Origin: Paenibacillus sp. FSL H8-0048
Lineage (GTDB): Bacteria > Bacillota > Bacilli > Paenibacillales > Paenibacillaceae
Assembly (NCBI RefSeq): GCF_038002825.1
Contig: NZ_JBBODF010000001.1
Location: 4,650,001 to 4,714,000, forward strand
Length of the DNA stretch: 64,000 nucleotides
Reading direction: 5' to 3'
Shown: one piece after another, positions 62,148 through 64,000 of the stretch
How the letters are laid out: each line of letters begins with the position of its first letter
Numbering within the stretch: position 1 is the stretch's first letter
Program-made: the position numbers and the translations under genes
The notes under the pieces: generated by a model
Database searches by the model: none
Told to the model about the DNA's origin: nothing
Seen by the model: the letters and a program-made list of their open reading frames with translations, nothing else

Positions 62148-62361
62148 CGCCCTCCCGAAGAAGATGTTATTTTTGTACTCAGTCATGCCTAACTTCACCC
62201 TCAATACTTCATACCGATATTTTAACACTATAAGGTTATCCGCTGTAAATACCTTCAAATTGACAGCGATTATATTTAGTGAACTTGGTCTACCGGTTCA
62301 GATTGATCAGGTAGGAGAATTTTTACCTGATTCTTGCTATGATTGTGGGAAGAGAAAAGCT
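62148..62361. other. Unassigned stretch
   Basis: 214 AT-rich bases. A short plus-strand frame (LGLPVQIDQVGEFLPDSC and CGKRKAL) looks weakly protein-like but has no ribosome site and no recognised similarity. Confidence 0.3.
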
Positions 62362-62409
62362 TTGCATACAGCGTCATTGTAGATTGGAGCTGGATTTTCC
62401 TTAACTTTT
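62362..62409 (+). pseudogene. Internally deleted remnant of the 58825 gene
   Basis: TTGCATACAGCGTCATTG and AGATTGGA match 58898-58924, and GAGCTGGATTTTCC plus TAACTTT match the gene's 3' end at 59247-59268, joined at a shared GGAG. About 320 bases are missing between. It is a leftover of a second copy. Confidence 0.8.
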
Positions 62410-62474
62410 AATACCCAAACGGCAAGAAAAACTCGAATAACTGAAATCTAAATATAGAAGGTGGATAAATCAAA

Positions 62475-63062
62475 ATGAGAGATTTTATATTTATCATAGG
62501 TCCAAGTGGTGTAGGGAAAACAACATTAGCAAAACAGCTTTTTCAACATTACAGGAGTGTGTATATAGAACAAAATATGATTCCTGAATTTCTTACTCTT
62601 GATGGGAATTATGAGATTACTGGAGAATTGGAAGAAGAAACTCTATGGTCAAATACAGTCGTTCTTCTGAAGAATTTCAATAAGCTGGGGTATGGGAATA
62701 TTATCGGATTAGATTTTGATGACCTCAGGACAAGAGATATTCCAGAAGTATTTAAAGGATTCAACTACATAACTTTAAAGCTTATTTGTAGTGATTACCA
62801 GCAGAACCTAAAGCAAATGATTAATCGTGAGAGTGGAGGTTTAGTAGATACTGAATTACTTGAAAAAATGTATTTAACGATTCCGTCAAGACGGTTACTG
62901 ATTAATGAATATGAGATTGATGTTAAAGAAAAAACACCAAAACAAGTCATGCAAGAGGCGATTGAACTTATAGATAGTGCTACGATTTCACTAGAGTATG
63001 AATATATTAAGCCTGAAAAGGAAGAATTTTATTCATGGGTATTCAGTAATGGGTTAAGGTAG
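62475..63062 (+). CDS. Small P-loop nucleotide kinase-like protein
   Basis: 195 residues with GPSGVGKTTLAKQLF (Walker A) and GNIIGLDFDDL (possible Walker B). Resembles uridylate/adenylate-type small kinases such as the AAA_33 group. Substrate unknown. GAAGGTGGA precedes the ATG. AT-rich. Confidence 0.8.
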   Translation: MRDFIFIIGPSGVGKTTLAKQLFQHYRSVYIEQNMIPEFLTLDGNYEITGELEEETLWSNTVVLLKNFNKLGYGNIIGLDFDDLRTRDIPEVFKGFNYITLKLICSDYQQNLKQMINRESGGLVDTELLEKMYLTIPSRRLLINEYEIDVKEKTPKQVMQEAIELIDSATISLEYEYIKPEKEEFYSWVFSNGLR

Positions 63063-63108
63063 CTTTAAAAGGGTTATGGCCCTGGTTCACGAATGGAGTG
63101 ATTCAAAC

Positions 63109-63873
63109 ATGATGAATTTATATGGAGCGGAGCATCATTTGATGGTGGTGTCCGATTCAATTGATGCGGAAGAGCACCGGCATTCTTTTTTACAGGTGAC
63201 GATCTCATTAACGGGCGAATTTGACATTGAGGTGGCGGGGCAAGGCTTGCGTTGTCCAGGTATCATTATCAATTCGAACGCCGTTCATCGCTTAAAAGAG
63301 GCAGGACACCCGCTGATGCTCCTTCTGATCGACAGCACCTCTGAGCTGGCGGCAAGCTTCAAGCGGATTCTGGAGGGGCAGCAATTTTATGTATTTCCGC
63401 AAGGAATGATGAACAGCATTCGCGAATTTGTGCAAGAGAAATATGCTGGCGTTAAGGACCCGGACAGCTATCGTTCTTTTCTGGGGCAACTCCTGATGCT
63501 AATGGGCGTAGAGCAGGTGAACACCGCTATTGCTGATCCGAGAATCAGAGAGTTTATTCAGCTCATCAAAGATTGCACCGACTCCGAACACTCTGTCAGC
63601 CAATACGCCCGGCAGTTAGGCTTGTCCAACAGCAGATTGTCGCATCTCTTCAAAGAGAATACAGGTATGTCGCTTAGTGGGTACATGGTGCTGCACAAGC
63701 TGCAGAAGGCCGTCTATTTGATTTTTGCGGGGCTCAGCATTACGGATGCGGCGATGGCTGCAGGCTTTGACAGTCCGTCCCACTTAGCTGCTACCAGCAG
63801 GCAGTTGCTGGGCATGACGGCGAAGGATATCCGTAAAGATAGCGTCTTTTTAAAAGTTTCCAGCCTGCATTAA
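63109..63873 (+). CDS. AraC-family regulator with cupin-like sensor
   Basis: 254 residues: N-terminal cupin-like part (EEHRHSFLQVTISLTGEFDIEV) and two C-terminal HTHs (VSQYARQLGLSNSRLSHLFKENTGMS, ITDAAMAAGFDSPSHLAATSRQLLG). ATG 63109 follows TGGAGTG; an earlier ATG at 63076 is possible. It probably controls the gene starting at 63903. Confidence 0.85.
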   Translation: MMNLYGAEHHLMVVSDSIDAEEHRHSFLQVTISLTGEFDIEVAGQGLRCPGIIINSNAVHRLKEAGHPLMLLLIDSTSELAASFKRILEGQQFYVFPQGMMNSIREFVQEKYAGVKDPDSYRSFLGQLLMLMGVEQVNTAIADPRIREFIQLIKDCTDSEHSVSQYARQLGLSNSRLSHLFKENTGMSLSGYMVLHKLQKAVYLIFAGLSITDAAMAAGFDSPSHLAATSRQLLGMTAKDIRKDSVFLKVSSLH

Positions 63874-63902
63874 ACTTACAATGGGTGCAGGAGGTGTGTT
63901 CC

Positions 63903-64000
63903 ATGAGTGCATACTTGAAGGAATCGGAATTGCTGAACCATTCTCACCTGTTGATCCAGCAAATTGTTCACAGCCGCCGGTGGGATTCGATGTCCAGGAA
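63903..64000 (+). CDS. Partial gene running off the window
   Basis: ATG 63903 with GCAGGAGG upstream; MSAYLKESELLNHSHLLIQQ and IVHSRRWDSMSR, then the window ends. Too short to identify. Confidence 0.6.
   Translation, partial: MSAYLKESELLNHSHLLIQQIVHSRRWDSMSR

Noticed and set aside
61482..62258. Full-length alternative protein in the other minus-strand frame
   Set aside because: Past the G run this frame is a low-complexity Arg/His-rich shadow of the GC-rich gene; only its first part, from 62147, belongs to the real protein.
1..64000. tRNA, rRNA or riboswitch
   Set aside because: I found no cloverleaf, rRNA stretch or recognisable riboswitch core by eye; a dedicated search could still find short RNAs.

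Overview
The window reads as a chromosomal segment of a Paenibacillus species (order Bacillales). The evidence is the walR-walK-yycH-yycI-yycJ-htrA operon at the left edge, AAGGAGG-type ribosome sites, an SLH-anchored surface protein, a YdjO-type cold protein, a short CxxH/CxxC protein and rlmH. Core genes are GC-rich. The stretch from about 36 to 41 kb is clearly AT-rich, and there are smaller compositional jumps around 57-63 kb.

Layout. 0-7 kb: the WalRK cell-wall stress operon ending in the HtrA protease. 7.4-8 kb: a cold-shock protein and YdjO. 8-14 kb: cydABCD (cytochrome bd oxidase and its assembly exporter) behind two Rex-type operators. 14.2 kb: a tandem hairpin repeat. 14.7-18.8 kb: an M3 peptidase, the CxxH/CxxC protein, and an MFS exporter with a divergent ArsR-like regulator. 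18.9-24.1 kb: a NikABCDE-type importer with a Fur-like box. 24.1 kb: a second tandem hairpin repeat with the same skeleton as the first. 24.5-31.3 kb: a solute-binding lipoprotein, a membrane AraC regulator, and an acid phosphatase with an autotransporter-type repeat and SLH domains. 31.5-35.3 kb: a BlaI/BlaR1-like pair in which the sensor domain is not a penicillin-binding domain but resembles the domain of the third gene. 35.4 kb: rlmH.

The most unusual region is 35.88-41.14 kb. The 3' end of rlmH recurs there as three diverged remnants. Each ends in a variant of TACCATAAGTGACGGC that also covers bases past the stop codon. They divide the stretch into three blocks. The blocks hold, in order: a membrane-anchored protein of unknown function; a zinc-ribbon protein with a HEPN-type RxxxxH motif; and a block with a nuclease-like protein, a tyrosine-recombinase-like protein lacking the usual catalytic residues, and a frameshifted relic. 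It resembles staphylococcal SCC insertion at rlmH, but no Ccr serine recombinase is visible. I read it as successive small cassettes stacked at one target.

41-64 kb is a mosaic of small metabolic, detoxification and regulatory units: GNAT, SDR/MerR, esterase, VOC protein, a TetR-controlled redox operon, a U32 peptidase, a two-component system with VanZ and an ABC exporter, MerR/metallo-hydrolase, DinB, a WYL regulator, a small kinase and an AraC regulator. Several genes here are broken: an aminoglycoside phosphotransferase frameshifted by an 8-bp duplication, a GC-rich membrane gene frameshifted in a G7 run, a MerR gene lacking its wing, and gene-end remnants.
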